A stretch of 25,174 bases of DNA from CAYOEZ01 sp964402955 (GTDB taxonomy: Bacteria > Chloroflexota > DTOL01 > DAOUCN01): the NCBI GenBank assembly GCA_964402955.1, contig CAYOEZ010000042.1:1-25174 (forward strand), read 5' to 3'. The notes beneath the pieces are model-generated. The model was not told the origin of the DNA, searched no databases, and saw only the letters and a program-made list of their open reading frames with translations. How positions within the stretch are numbered: the first letter of the stretch is position 1; the number at the start of each line of letters is the position of its first letter. A program made the position numbers and the translations under genes. This document shows positions 7,120 to 15,144 of this stretch, piece by piece.

Positions 7120-8040
7120 TTACGGGGTGTACGGGCCGTAGTTGGCCTTCAGCCACTCCAGCCACCACAGCACGCCGGGATCGCTGGCCGTGCCCATGCC
7201 GCCGGGGCGATGGTTAGGGCCTTGCGGCGGGCCGGCCTGCAGCCAGGTGGAGGCGAGCATGTAGCCCTTGCCATTGTCCAGGTGCTGGCGCGTCAGCTCA
7301 AACTGGCTGGCCTTCATGGGATCGGTGTAGACGCCGACGTTGATGTAGCCGTAGAAGCCGTCGACCTTGCTGTATGGCCCCCAATAGCCCCACTTGTGCG
7401 GGTTGTCGGGAACGTTGGCGGGCGAGCCTTCGCTCTCGATGTACGGCTTGGTCGGGTTGACGTTGCTGTGGTGGACGGCCAGGTCGGCCTCGGCCGGTGG
7501 ATCGCCGTGGAAGTTGGTGGCAATCATGATCGTCGGATCGACGGCCTTGCCGGCGAGCACCAGGTCGCGGTTGTCGAAACCCTTCTCGCGTAGCGCCATG
7601 CCCTCGTTGTCAACATCCACAAACGTGTTGCGATAGTCATGCTCTTTGAGCCAGCGCACGGTGTTGGCCACGGCCAGGTTGGCCTCGGCCTGCGTCCAGT
7701 TGTCCCACTTGGCGGTCGAGTTGCTCCAGTAGAGACATCCGACCAGCACGAGCATGGCGTGCTTGTCAGCGGCCTCTATGATCTTGCCCATGCGTGCGGC
7801 GTAGACCGGGTCGAGCGACGCGTCTGCGCGGTAGCCCTTGATATCACCGAAGCGCGATCCCTGGAAAAAGACGCTGATGGTGTTCACGCCATAGGAGGCG
7901 AAGAGGCCAAGGTTGGCGATCAATTCATCGATTGCGACATCGCTAGCCAGTGCATTGGAGAGGCGCAAGCCCCTGGCAAGGGACGGTTTGCCATCGAGCA
8001 ATGTCTGTGTGCCACGGACGCTGAAAATGTGCCTGGACAT
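7120..8040 (-). CDS. TIM-barrel glycoside hydrolase (GH5/clan A-like), cytoplasmic
   Basis: 306 residues, close to a single (beta/alpha)8 barrel. It begins with a beta-strand carrying DGKPSLARGLRLSNAL, has LVLVGCLYWSN in the middle, and carries N145-E146 in VDVDNEG (the Asn-Glu acid/base arrangement of clan A enzymes) and a second acidic strand PYIESEG (E202/E204) where the nucleophile is expected. It probably cleaves a beta-linked glycoside, but the substrate cannot be told and no CAZy family can be assigned with confidence. There is no signal peptide. AAGGAG precedes ATG 8040. It lies between the sugar-binding protein gene and the DUF4038 gene in the same orientation, so it likely degrades what that transporter imports. 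Confidence 0.75.
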   Translation of the reverse strand: MSRHIFSVRGTQTLLDGKPSLARGLRLSNALASDVAIDELIANLGLFASYGVNTISVFFQGSRFGDIKGYRADASLDPVYAARMGKIIEAADKHAMLVLVGCLYWSNSTAKWDNWTQAEANLAVANTVRWLKEHDYRNTFVDVDNEGMALREKGFDNRDLVLAGKAVDPTIMIATNFHGDPPAEADLAVHHSNVNPTKPYIESEGSPANVPDNPHKWGYWGPYSKVDGFYGYINVGVYTDPMKASQFELTRQHLDNGKGYMLASTWLQAGPPQGPNHRPGGMGTASDPGVLWWLEWLKANYGPYTP

Positions 8041-8133
8041 GAGACAACTCCTTCATTATGTGGTAACACACAGGGCGCAAATGGGTAGACCGCTCTGCGC
8101 CCTCTGCATTCTGATATGAAAACAGCCTGCTAG

Positions 8134-8163
8134 ATACCCGATGTCTCCGCAGACATCGGGTAT
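8134..8163. repeat. Dispersed hairpin repeat (ATACCCGATGTCT family)
   Basis: ATACCCGATGTCT (8134-8146) pairs perfectly with 8151-8163 around a CCGC loop. The same hairpin occurs at 20361-20394, and CCTGCTAG abuts it at both places. It sits between the binding-protein gene and the glycosidase genes and could lower downstream expression. The left flank (8085-8110) resembles one arm of the CTCTGCG repeat seen at 20494-20511. Confidence 0.7.
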
Positions 8164-8235
8164 GTGCGTCAGTTTTCATCCGCGGTGGTGCTGCACGGGC
8201 ATGATGACTCATCTGTGTAGCGGCAGCCTGACTGC

Positions 8236-9612
8236 TCAGAAGTCGCAGATGCCTTTCATCAGGTCGGCGATTTCCAGCTCGGCCTTCTTGTCGGCCGTCT
8301 GCATGGCCTGCTCGACGGGCACACCGCCAGAGATGGCAGTATCAAGCTCCTGCTTCCAGTTGCGCTGTGCAACATCCCATCCCGGGCAGCGCTCGAGGCC
8401 GCGGCCATCTCTGGTGGCCCGGGCCAGCGCTGGCCGCACGTGCTCGGGCACGCTCTTGATCGAGACGCTGTCGCGTATGTCTGAGCGCGCCACCAGTTCG
8501 CCCATCTCGGCGAATTTGGTCATCGTCTCGTCCTTGAACCACCACTCTATCAGCGCCCAGGCCAGGTTGGGACTCTTGGCGCTCTTCATGACCGACCAGC
8601 CATTGCTCTTGGCAAAGCCATTGGACGTGACCGGACCCTTGGGTGCAAACACACAACTCCAGTTGAACTTCCAGGTGGCCTTCGGGCCAAGCTGGGCGGC
8701 CAGCGTGCTGGTGGCGCCCATGTTCATGGCGATCTTGCCGCTGTCAAAACTCACGCCGACATCGCCCAGCTTCAAGCCCGGCGACGGTGCGAACTTGTAC
8801 TTGACAAACAGATCAACCAGGAACTGCATACCTTTGATGTTGGGCGCCTCGGAAAGGTTGGTGTGCAGGCAGTCGTTTGAGAACTTGGTGCCGCCAGCCT
8901 GCCACACCCAGTCGGCGTAATCTTGGAAGCTGACAACGCCTGGCACAAACAGGTACTGGTTGTCGGCCGGCTTGGTGACAGCCTGGCCGATAGCCAGCAG
9001 ATCCTCCCACGTCCAGTCTATGGTGGGGTATTTCACTCCCGCCTTGTCGAAGATGTCTTTGTTGTAGAACCATACGCGGTGGTCGTTGTCCATAGGGATG
9101 GCGTACTGCTTGCCGCAGAAACGCAGCTCCTTGCCTTCGGACGGGAGCAGTTTCATGACCTTGGTCATGAGCGTCGATGCCTGGATGCGCGGCTCGAGCG
9201 CTTCATAGATGCCCTTGGGGGCTGTGGCGATCATGCGCCCGCCGCTGGGTTTGGCGCCATCGGGCGGGGTACCGCCGGCGACCATGGTGGTGATTTTCTG
9301 GGTGAAGGCTTCGTCGGTTTCCGACCCCAGCCAGATGCACTCGAGGTCAGGATAAGCGTCGGTGAACATCTTCAGGCGCGGCTGCCAGTAAGGCGTGTCG
9401 AGCGTGGCCGCGCCATGGAAGAGCACGGTGAGCTTACCCTTCATCGCAACAGGTGTGGGAACCGCTTTGACCGGCGTATCGGTTGGTTTGGCTGCGGGCT
9501 TCTGTGGCGCTGGAGTAGGCGTGGGCGTGGAACCGCAGGCGGCCAGCAGCGTTGCGCCGGCCATCGCTGCGGCGGCTTTGAGCATACTACGACGCGAGAC
9601 AGGTGCTGTCAT
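8236..9612 (-). CDS. Family 1 sugar-binding lipoprotein of a carbohydrate ABC transporter (Tat-type signal)
   Basis: 458 residues from ATG 9612. The N-terminus has a twin-arginine-like SRRSMLK (6-12), a short hydrophobic stretch and lipobox LAAC ending at C26, followed by a TPTPTPAP linker: a lipoprotein probably exported folded by the Tat system and tethered outside. The mature part has the family 1 layout: KLTVLFHG first strand, an 'F...YPDLE' helix, TD.AFTQKI..MVAGGTPPD, and AWALIEWWFKDE near the C-terminus. I chose ATG 9612 because GGAGGA lies 8 nt upstream and the signal begins immediately; longer in-frame starts back to 9750 would overlap the upstream permease gene and bury the signal. 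It is followed upstream by two cognate permeases; no ATPase is encoded here, as is usual when a shared MsmX/UgpC-type ATPase is used. Confidence 0.92.
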   Translation of the reverse strand: MTAPVSRRSMLKAAAAMAGATLLAACGSTPTPTPAPQKPAAKPTDTPVKAVPTPVAMKGKLTVLFHGAATLDTPYWQPRLKMFTDAYPDLECIWLGSETDEAFTQKITTMVAGGTPPDGAKPSGGRMIATAPKGIYEALEPRIQASTLMTKVMKLLPSEGKELRFCGKQYAIPMDNDHRVWFYNKDIFDKAGVKYPTIDWTWEDLLAIGQAVTKPADNQYLFVPGVVSFQDYADWVWQAGGTKFSNDCLHTNLSEAPNIKGMQFLVDLFVKYKFAPSPGLKLGDVGVSFDSGKIAMNMGATSTLAAQLGPKATWKFNWSCVFAPKGPVTSNGFAKSNGWSVMKSAKSPNLAWALIEWWFKDETMTKFAEMGELVARSDIRDSVSIKSVPEHVRPALARATRDGRGLERCPGWDVAQRNWKQELDTAISGGVPVEQAMQTADKKAELEIADLMKGICDF

Positions 9613-9694
9613 TGTCCATTCCTCCATCTTGAGTGTATGGCCGGGCAGCCTGCCCGGCTCAGGTGACGGCGGGAAAGATGCCCACCCGACGTGA

Positions 9695-10588
9695 TTACCC
9701 TTTAACGCCCGTGAAGACGATACCCTGGATGAAGTAGCGCTGGGCAACAAAGAACAGGATGATCACCGGCAGCATGGCCACCAACGACGCGGCCATGAGA
9801 TAGCTCCACTCCACCTGATAGTCGCTGCGATATGAGCGCAACCCCAGGGCGAGCGTAAACAACTTGGGGTCGTTCAGGTAGATGAGCGGGTGGAAGAAGT
9901 CGTTCCAGCGATTGCGGAAGGTGTTGATCGCTATGAAGCCGAGGGCCGGCAGGACCTGCGGCAGGATGATGCGCAGCAATGTCTGGAGATAGCCGCAGCC
10001 ATCGATGCGCGCGGCATCGTCCAGGTCCTTAGGCAGCATAATCATGAACTGGCGCATGATGAAGATGTTGAATGCGCCACCAAAGAAGGTGGGAATGAAC
10101 AGGGGCAGGAGCGTATTCACCCAACCCAGCTTACTGAAGATAAGGAACTGCGGGATGAGCGTCACTTCCTGCGGCAGCATCAGCGTCGCCAACATGACCA
10201 GAAAGAGGACATTGCGTCCGCGCCAGCGCAGGCGGGAGAAGGCATAGGCGACAATCGTGGCCGAAAAACAATGGCCGATCACGCTCATGCCGGCGGTGAT
10301 CATGGAGTTGCCCGCCCAGCGGGAAAAAGGCCTTACCGATAGCGCCTCCGGGTAGTTGGCCCAGACCACCGGGTCGGGGATCCATTGGATCGGCCAGGTG
10401 AAAATCTGCTGTGATGTCTTTAGCGACGTGCCGATCATCCATACCAGCGGGACGGAAATCACGCAGGCGAAAACAATCAGAAGGGTGTAGACCATCGTCA
10501 TTCGGATGGAGTTCTGGACGGTGTTGCGCCGCAGAAAGCTCGTCACAGACGAGAGGTTGCTGTCCTGGCGTGAGGTTTTGGCTGTCAT
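9695..10588 (-). CDS. Carbohydrate ABC transporter permease (MalG/LacG type)
   Basis: 297 residues from ATG 10588, with about six membrane segments, starting with a strongly hydrophobic helix (TMVYTLLIVFACVISVPLVW). The cytoplasmic loop DAARIDGCG..........LP corresponds to the EAA motif that docks on the ATPase. The C-terminus RYFIQGIVFTGVKG is typical of MalG-type permeases. AGGGGGA upstream of ATG 10588 supports this start over the longer frame. It lies 19 bp after the MalF-type gene and 82 bp before the binding-protein gene, so the three are one transport unit. Confidence 0.94.
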   Translation of the reverse strand: MTAKTSRQDSNLSSVTSFLRRNTVQNSIRMTMVYTLLIVFACVISVPLVWMIGTSLKTSQQIFTWPIQWIPDPVVWANYPEALSVRPFSRWAGNSMITAGMSVIGHCFSATIVAYAFSRLRWRGRNVLFLVMLATLMLPQEVTLIPQFLIFSKLGWVNTLLPLFIPTFFGGAFNIFIMRQFMIMLPKDLDDAARIDGCGYLQTLLRIILPQVLPALGFIAINTFRNRWNDFFHPLIYLNDPKLFTLALGLRSYRSDYQVEWSYLMAASLVAMLPVIILFFVAQRYFIQGIVFTGVKG

Positions 10589-10607
10589 CGTGGTAGTCCC
10601 CCTAGAG

Positions 10608-11540
10608 TCAGGCATTCGTCTTGTCCTTCTTGAAGGTGTCTTCGTAGAAGACCCACGCCGAGCCAAAGCGGAAGACGAGTATGGTAAGAATCATGATGTA
10701 GATGAACAGAACCCAGGCCAGAGCGGATGCATAGCCCATTTTTAGCGCCTGGAAGGCCTGTGTGAACAGATGCAGCATGTAAAAATAGGTCGAATAGGCT
10801 GGCCCTCCGGCCGTGGCGATGAAGGCGATGTCGAACGTCTGCAGCGCCCCGATGATACCCATCACAAGATTGAAGAAGATGACCGGCGACATCATGGGGA
10901 TGGTGACGTTCCACAGTCGCTGCCAGTCGTTGGCCCCGTCCACCTTGGAGGCGTCATAAAGCTCCGATGGAATGCCCTGCAAACCGGCCAGGTAGATGAG
11001 CATGCTCGAACCGACGCCCCACAGGCTAACCAGGACCAGCGACGGTAATGCGGTCTGTGTCGATCCCAGCCAATTCGGCCCCTTGATGCCGACATAGCGC
11101 AGGACGGAGTTGAGCAGCCCAAATTCAGGGCTGAGAATCAGTATCCACAGGATGATCACAGCCACGCCCGAGAGCACAGAGGGCAGGTAGAAGATGGTGC
11201 GCCAGATGCCCAGCCCTTTGATCTTCTGGTTGAGCAGGACAGCCAGAGAAAAGCCAATGATCAAGTGCAGCGGCACCGACATGAGGGCGTATTTGGTGGT
11301 GACGATGAGGGCGCGCAGAGCGATGTCGTCGATAGTCACCATGCGCTGGAAATTGGCCAGGCCAATCCATCGCCACTTGAACAGGTCGTAGTTGGTGAAG
11401 GCCATGGCGGCGGCCCAGATCATCGGCCCCAGGGTGAAGATGCAGAAGCCGAGAATCCATGGTGAGGCGAATGTCCAGCCGGCAATCTCCTCCCGAGTTG
11501 ACATCTTGAGCCTGGGCAGGTGCAGGGCGCTTAGTCGCAT
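10608..11540 (-). CDS. Carbohydrate ABC transporter permease (MalF/UgpA type)
   Basis: 310 residues with six predicted membrane segments, starting at SPWILGFCIFTLGPMIWA. The EAA-type loop YDASKVDGAND......IP is near the expected place, and the C-terminal segment ends with a short basic tail (FKKDKTNA). AGGAG lies 7 nt before ATG 11540; a shorter start at 11504 has no ribosome binding site. It forms the heterodimeric pore with the MalG-type permease. It follows the isomerase gene by 70 bp. Confidence 0.93.
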   Translation of the reverse strand: MRLSALHLPRLKMSTREEIAGWTFASPWILGFCIFTLGPMIWAAAMAFTNYDLFKWRWIGLANFQRMVTIDDIALRALIVTTKYALMSVPLHLIIGFSLAVLLNQKIKGLGIWRTIFYLPSVLSGVAVIILWILILSPEFGLLNSVLRYVGIKGPNWLGSTQTALPSLVLVSLWGVGSSMLIYLAGLQGIPSELYDASKVDGANDWQRLWNVTIPMMSPVIFFNLVMGIIGALQTFDIAFIATAGGPAYSTYFYMLHLFTQAFQALKMGYASALAWVLFIYIMILTILVFRFGSAWVFYEDTFKKDKTNA

Positions 11541-11610
11541 AGGACGCTCCTGACTGATTCATGTGACCTATCGCCCCGGGGCGACAGGCGGGGCAAGCGG
11601 ACATCGGAAG

Positions 11611-12564
11611 TTAGAGGATCGAGTAGAGATACTGGATGGTCTGGGCCGGGTTACGCTGCTTGAGCATGTCTTCGATCCTGGCCGTATCAAGCCGCGCCGA
11701 CAGCGCTTCGAGCTTGCGAATCGTGGCGACAACAGCCTGGAAGGTCGTGACGGTGGAGATTTCCTTGGCTGCCACGTCGCAGGCATACCAATCACTGTCG
11801 TAGCCGATCTTCTTAAGGTAGTAGAACAGCTCGATATTCTCCCAGAAGCTGTAGGCGCCCGGAATCATGTCCCAATCCCAGATACCATCGTTGTCGTTGA
11901 GGTGGACATAGAAGAGCCGCCCGGCACGCGCCAGCATGCAGGCCGACTGAGCAGGGCGTTCGCCGGCATAGCGCGAATGGCCGAAGTCCATGGTCACGCC
12001 CAGGTTGGGCGCGCCAACCGACTGGCAGAAGGCCAGTGCTTCGCCGGCGGTGCCCAGCAGACAGCGGGCGCGCGGGTCGGCCCACTTGTACTCGATGCTG
12101 ATGCGCATGGCTGCGTTATGGGCGCATATGCGAGCAAATGTCTCTTCGGCGTTGGCGTAGGCGTTGAGGTAGTTCATTTCGAAGAGATAATCGTGCCCAT
12201 CGTTGAGGGGGCAGGTGGTGATGCGGTCGCAGCCGAGGGCTGCGCTAAGGTCCATGACTGTTTTCAGATCATCAACCACCTCGTCGCGCTCAGTGGCCGA
12301 TTCGGATGTGAAGGAGCCGCGCCACCAGCGCCCATTGCGCCGCGAGCGGAAGTTGACCCCGGACACGCCCAGCCCGTTGTCGGCAAGTTGGGAACGCAGT
12401 TGGGTGACGTCGCTGAAGTCGGCGGGGTAGCAAAGCTCAACCCCATCGAGTCCTGCCTGGAGAGCGACGTGGAACTTCGCGGCGAGGGTACGTTCCGGCT
12501 GGTAATCGATGTAGCGGCTGCGGTTGGCCCCCAGATAGCTGGTAATGGCGGAAATCTTGTTCAT
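11611..12564 (-). CDS. Sugar isomerase/epimerase, xylose isomerase-like TIM barrel
   Basis: 317 residues with the AP endonuclease 2/xylose isomerase-like barrel. Probable divalent-metal ligands lie in consecutive strands: E158 (ISIEYKW), D193 (VTMDFGH) and H221 (YVHLNDND). ALQAGLDGVEL (35-44) is the usual second strand. Such enzymes interconvert aldoses and ketoses or epimerise ketoses; the substrate cannot be read from the sequence. It is the first gene of the minus-strand sugar cluster, with a leader of about 94 nt from the promoter at 12665-12693, and is divergent from the GntR regulator. It probably acts on the sugar released by the two glycosidases. Confidence 0.85.
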   Translation of the reverse strand: MNKISAITSYLGANRSRYIDYQPERTLAAKFHVALQAGLDGVELCYPADFSDVTQLRSQLADNGLGVSGVNFRSRRNGRWWRGSFTSESATERDEVVDDLKTVMDLSAALGCDRITTCPLNDGHDYLFEMNYLNAYANAEETFARICAHNAAMRISIEYKWADPRARCLLGTAGEALAFCQSVGAPNLGVTMDFGHSRYAGERPAQSACMLARAGRLFYVHLNDNDGIWDWDMIPGAYSFWENIELFYYLKKIGYDSDWYACDVAAKEISTVTTFQAVVATIRKLEALSARLDTARIEDMLKQRNPAQTIQYLYSIL

Positions 12565-12652
12565 GGTTGGCCTCGTGAGAATAGTGATTGGTAGAATGGC
12601 ATGTGCCGGGGATGTTGCCGTTGCTGAGACTGGCAGGGTCTTGACTGTAATG

Positions 12653-12671
12653 CTGTCATACAGTATGATAC
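12653..12671. promoter_or_regulatory. Operator copy 1 for the GntR/FadR regulator
   Basis: CTGTCATACAGTATGATAC shares 16 of 19 bases with the perfect palindrome at 12745-12763. It overlaps the -10 of the sugar-cluster promoter, so binding should block transcription. Confidence 0.7.
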
Positions 12672-12693
12672 ATCACCTGACCGGGTTTGTCAA
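12665..12693 (-). promoter_or_regulatory. Promoter of the sugar-uptake and glycosidase cluster
   Basis: On the minus strand TTGACA (12693-12688), 17 bp, TATCAT (12670-12665). Predicted start near 12658. The -10 lies inside operator copy 1. Confidence 0.75.
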
Positions 12694-12698
12694 GCATC

Positions 12699-12727
12699 TT
12701 GACAAGGTCGCGCCATGGGTGTAGTAT
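12699..12727 (+). promoter_or_regulatory. Promoter of the GntR regulator gene
   Basis: TTGACA (12699-12704), 17 bp, TAGTAT (12722-12727); predicted start near 12734. Its -35 is 5 bp from the opposing -35, so TGTCAAGCATCTTGACA forms a perfect dyad at the centre of the two promoters. Confidence 0.72.
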
Positions 12728-12744
12728 TTGTCCAACATGGTGTG

Positions 12745-12763
12745 CTGTCATGCAGTATGACAG
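12745..12763. promoter_or_regulatory. Operator copy 2 for the GntR/FadR regulator
   Basis: CTGTCATGCAGTATGACAG has perfect 7-bp arms. It lies just after the predicted start of the regulator transcript and just before its ribosome binding site, which suits autorepression. Confidence 0.75.
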
Positions 12764-12783
12764 GATGGTGAGGTATAGTGCCG

Positions 12784-13503
12784 ATGGGTGATGCCGCGTT
12801 TGCCCTTGAACTTGATGAAATGAAGAACGTAAGCACTCTGGTCGCCGATCGCCTGGCTGACGCGATTCAGCGCGGTCTGCTCAGGCCGGGTGAGCACCTG
12901 GTGCAGGGCGACCTGGCTGAGCAGTTTGGCGTGTCGCGGGTGGCCATACGCGATGCGCTCTATCTGCTCAAGCAGCGTGGGCTGGCGATCGACGTGCCGC
13001 GCAAGGGGACAGTGGTGCGCTCCATCTCCTGCAAAACGGTGCGCGATCTCTTTGCCGTGCGGCGCGCCGTGGAGGGATTGGCCGGACGCGATGCCTGCCG
13101 CACGATTTCTGAGGAGACGTTGGATCGCCTGGATCAGCTCATCCGTGAGCAGGAAGCGCTGGCGCAGGGCGAGGATCTGTCGCCGGTTCTGGATAAAGAC
13201 TGGGAATGGCACCAGTTGATCTATCGGCAATCCGACAATGAGCCATTGCAAGAGGTGATTGCGGTGCTCTGGTCGCGCACCAAGCAGGCGCGCAGCCTGG
13301 CGCGCGGCAAGGTAGACTGGGGGAAGACCTGGGGCATGCACTCGGCTGCGCGCCATCGCGAGATCTTGCAGGCGCTGCGCCAGCGCAATCCTGATGAAGT
13401 CGAACGTCTGATTGCGCATACGATTGCTGCCGCTGAAGAAGAGCTTGTGCAGGGATTGCAGGAGGCAGGTTGGGGAGACCCTCCGAACGGCGAGAATGGG
13501 TGA
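12784..13503 (+). CDS. GntR-family transcriptional regulator, FadR/FCD subfamily
   Basis: 239 residues. Residues 15-80 are the winged helix-turn-helix of GntR proteins (ADRLADAIQRGLLRPGEHL, then LAEQFGVSR.A.RDAL, with the wing RKGTVVRS). The C-terminal FCD domain is all-helical and has its metal-binding pattern: D139-x3-H143, H191 and H212. Ligands of this subfamily are small organic acids or sugar acids. ATG 12784 is used; GTG 12778 in the same frame is an alternative, since GGTGAGG (12767-12773) is 10 nt from the ATG and 4 nt from the GTG. Divergent placement and paired operators indicate that it represses both the sugar cluster and itself. Confidence 0.9.
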   Translation: MGDAAFALELDEMKNVSTLVADRLADAIQRGLLRPGEHLVQGDLAEQFGVSRVAIRDALYLLKQRGLAIDVPRKGTVVRSISCKTVRDLFAVRRAVEGLAGRDACRTISEETLDRLDQLIREQEALAQGEDLSPVLDKDWEWHQLIYRQSDNEPLQEVIAVLWSRTKQARSLARGKVDWGKTWGMHSAARHREILQALRQRNPDEVERLIAHTIAAAEEELVQGLQEAGWGDPPNGENG

Positions 13504-13514
13504 TTTCGGGCACG

Positions 13515-13638
13515 CTGTAGGCTGGACATCCCTGTCCGGCGGGGCGACGTCAGGCAAGGATGCCTGACCTACGAGGCTGTAGGCTGGACATCCCTGTCCG
13601 ACGGGGCGACGTCAGGCAAGGATGCCTGACCTACGAGG
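13515..13638. repeat. Two tandem 62-bp REP-like units
   Basis: Units 13515-13576 and 13577-13638 differ at one base. Each carries half A (a GGACA-TCCC-TGTCC hairpin) and half B (GTCAGGCA-AGGA-TGCCTGAC). Half A recurs at 3607-3635 and half B at 5471-5496, and a decayed trace (CCAGGCAAGGATG) occurs near 17060. They lie after the GntR gene and may help end its transcript. Confidence 0.85.
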
Positions 13639-13648
13639 ATGGAGCGAG

Positions 13649-13674
13649 AACGCCCCCACAGATGTGGGGGCGTT
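13649..13674. terminator. Hairpin downstream of the polyferredoxin gene (copy A)
   Basis: A 12-bp perfect stem, AACGCCCCCACA-GA-TGTGGGGGCGTT. It lies about 130 bp after the polyferredoxin stop codon (minus direction) and also faces the GntR gene end, so it could serve both. No clear T-run. A near copy lies at 17081-17106. Confidence 0.65.
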
Positions 13675-13800
13675 GTGTTAGGGCGGACAAGGCTAATGCT
13701 TGCGCTGCTCGATGCTGGCGTCGGCGTTCTGGCGCGACAGGCTTCCGTGCCCTTGCCGGTCTGGCATGCACCTCGCCCCTCCGCCGCGGACCTGACGACC

Positions 13801-15144
13801 CTACATCCGACTCGCCATGGGGAGGAGGAAGAGCCAAACGTTGATGACACCAAAGATGGCAATAAAGGCCGCATTGGGAACAAAGGATCGCCAGGCCTTT
13901 CCCGTGCCATCTTGACCCCTGGCGATCCGGTAAGCGGTGTACAGGGATCCCAGTATCCCTAGCACGATCAAGAACTCCTGAAGCACTACAATGGTCGAAG
14001 CGCTGACCAGGGCCGGCGAGGTCTCCGCTACTTGCTGACCTACCAATTCCTGCGCTGTGAACACCACTGCCTTGCCCTCAGCCAACAGATGAAACAGGTT
14101 GTGCGCGATGTGGGCGGCAATGTCCAAGGGGATAATTGCATAGCCAAATCGGGTGAAGTTCTCGGCCAGAGAGCGGCCGTTCAGGCGCTGCACCACCAGC
14201 GCCGCCAAGCTCAGCAGGGCGACCGGGATGGACATGGCGATCAAGAAGATGATCGTGAAGTTTACGTAGAGGCTGGTGGTGCCCGTGATCCGTCCAAGGC
14301 CACTAAGCATAGTCTGCCAGACCGGGAGCATCGTCATATTCTGCACCAGGACGATGCCCATGATCACCACAGCAAGGAAAGCCCCCTCGACCTTCGGCTT
14401 CTTGATCAACCACAGCTCTTTCGTGGGTGGCCGCACGGTGATCTGAATCGAGCCGGTGGGACAGGTTTTGACACAGGCAGCACACAGATTACAGCTGGCC
14501 ATGCTGTCCATCTGGCGAGGAAACTCAAACATCGGGCAGCCAGGTCCCTTCTCGTTGCCGTTGTAACAGGCCGCTTTGGCTTTGCACGTCGCACAGACTT
14601 CAGGGCTTGCTCGCAGCGCCAACATGCCGGCGCGCGCATAGTTGCCCGATAGACCGCCCAAGAAGCAGAGGTAGCGGCACCAGGTTCGACGCTCCCAAAA
14701 GGCGCCGGAGATCACGACGCCGGTCGTCAGCAGAAGCAGTAGGACGCCAGATCCCCAGGGATTCTCGACAATCCCCCAGACATGATCGCTCCATGTGATG
14801 AAGATGAACACGGCGTCGATAATCCAGATGCCATACTTCTTCAGGAACATTGGCACCGGGCGCTTGTTGCCAACGAACTTTTGGACCAGATCGTTGAGCG
14901 TGCCGAAGGGGCAGATGGTGCACCAGAACCGGCCAAGCAGAACGAAAAGAATCGGAATGAGTGGCCACCAAAGGATCCACGTGAGCGCGGTGCCCAGGTT
15001 CTTGTGCGCCGAAACAGGGCCAGCCACCAACTGATGGACGACCACGACGAAAACACCCGCAGTAAGCGCCTGGAAGACAGCCGGATACCAACGGCTCTTC
15101 AGTGCTCTGAGCAGCATCTGGTTCCTTAGAAGGTTGATACTCAT
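13801..15144 (-). CDS. Membrane-bound 4Fe-4S polyferredoxin (NapH/NosR C-terminal-like)
   Basis: 447 residues with about eight to ten membrane segments. The cysteine motifs, in order, are CTICPFG (C75, C78), CRYLC (C156, C160), a C-x2-C-x5-C-x9-C set (C184, C187, C193, C203) and a classical C-x2-C-x2-C-x3-CP cluster (C218, C221, C224, C228). Pairs of C..CP and CR..C between membrane helices are typical of NapH, NosR and CcoG-like proteins, which pass electrons across the membrane. The C-terminal part has helices with H345, H348 and H352 on one face, possible heme or quinol ligands. The start overlaps the stop of the upstream gene by ATGA, indicating translational coupling and a joint function. 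No nitrate, nitrous-oxide or FTR1/P19 iron-uptake genes are near, so the acceptor is unknown. Confidence 0.85.
   Translation of the reverse strand: MSINLLRNQMLLRALKSRWYPAVFQALTAGVFVVVVHQLVAGPVSAHKNLGTALTWILWWPLIPILFVLLGRFWCTICPFGTLNDLVQKFVGNKRPVPMFLKKYGIWIIDAVFIFITWSDHVWGIVENPWGSGVLLLLLTTGVVISGAFWERRTWCRYLCFLGGLSGNYARAGMLALRASPEVCATCKAKAACYNGNEKGPGCPMFEFPRQMDSMASCNLCAACVKTCPTGSIQITVRPPTKELWLIKKPKVEGAFLAVVIMGIVLVQNMTMLPVWQTMLSGLGRITGTTSLYVNFTIIFLIAMSIPVALLSLAALVVQRLNGRSLAENFTRFGYAIIPLDIAAHIAHNLFHLLAEGKAVVFTAQELVGQQVAETSPALVSASTIVVLQEFLIVLGILGSLYTAYRIARGQDGTGKAWRSFVPNAAFIAIFGVINVWLFLLPMASRM

Noticed and set aside
11563..12594. Plus-strand ORF of 343 codons
   Set aside because: Entirely opposite the isomerase gene, which has metal-binding motifs and a ribosome binding site.
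13515..13638. Tandem 62-bp repeats as a short CRISPR array
   Set aside because: The units are contiguous with no unique spacers and there are no cas genes.
14032..14652. Plus-strand ORF of 206 codons
   Set aside because: Antisense to the cysteine motifs of the polyferredoxin; His/Arg/Gln-rich shadow.
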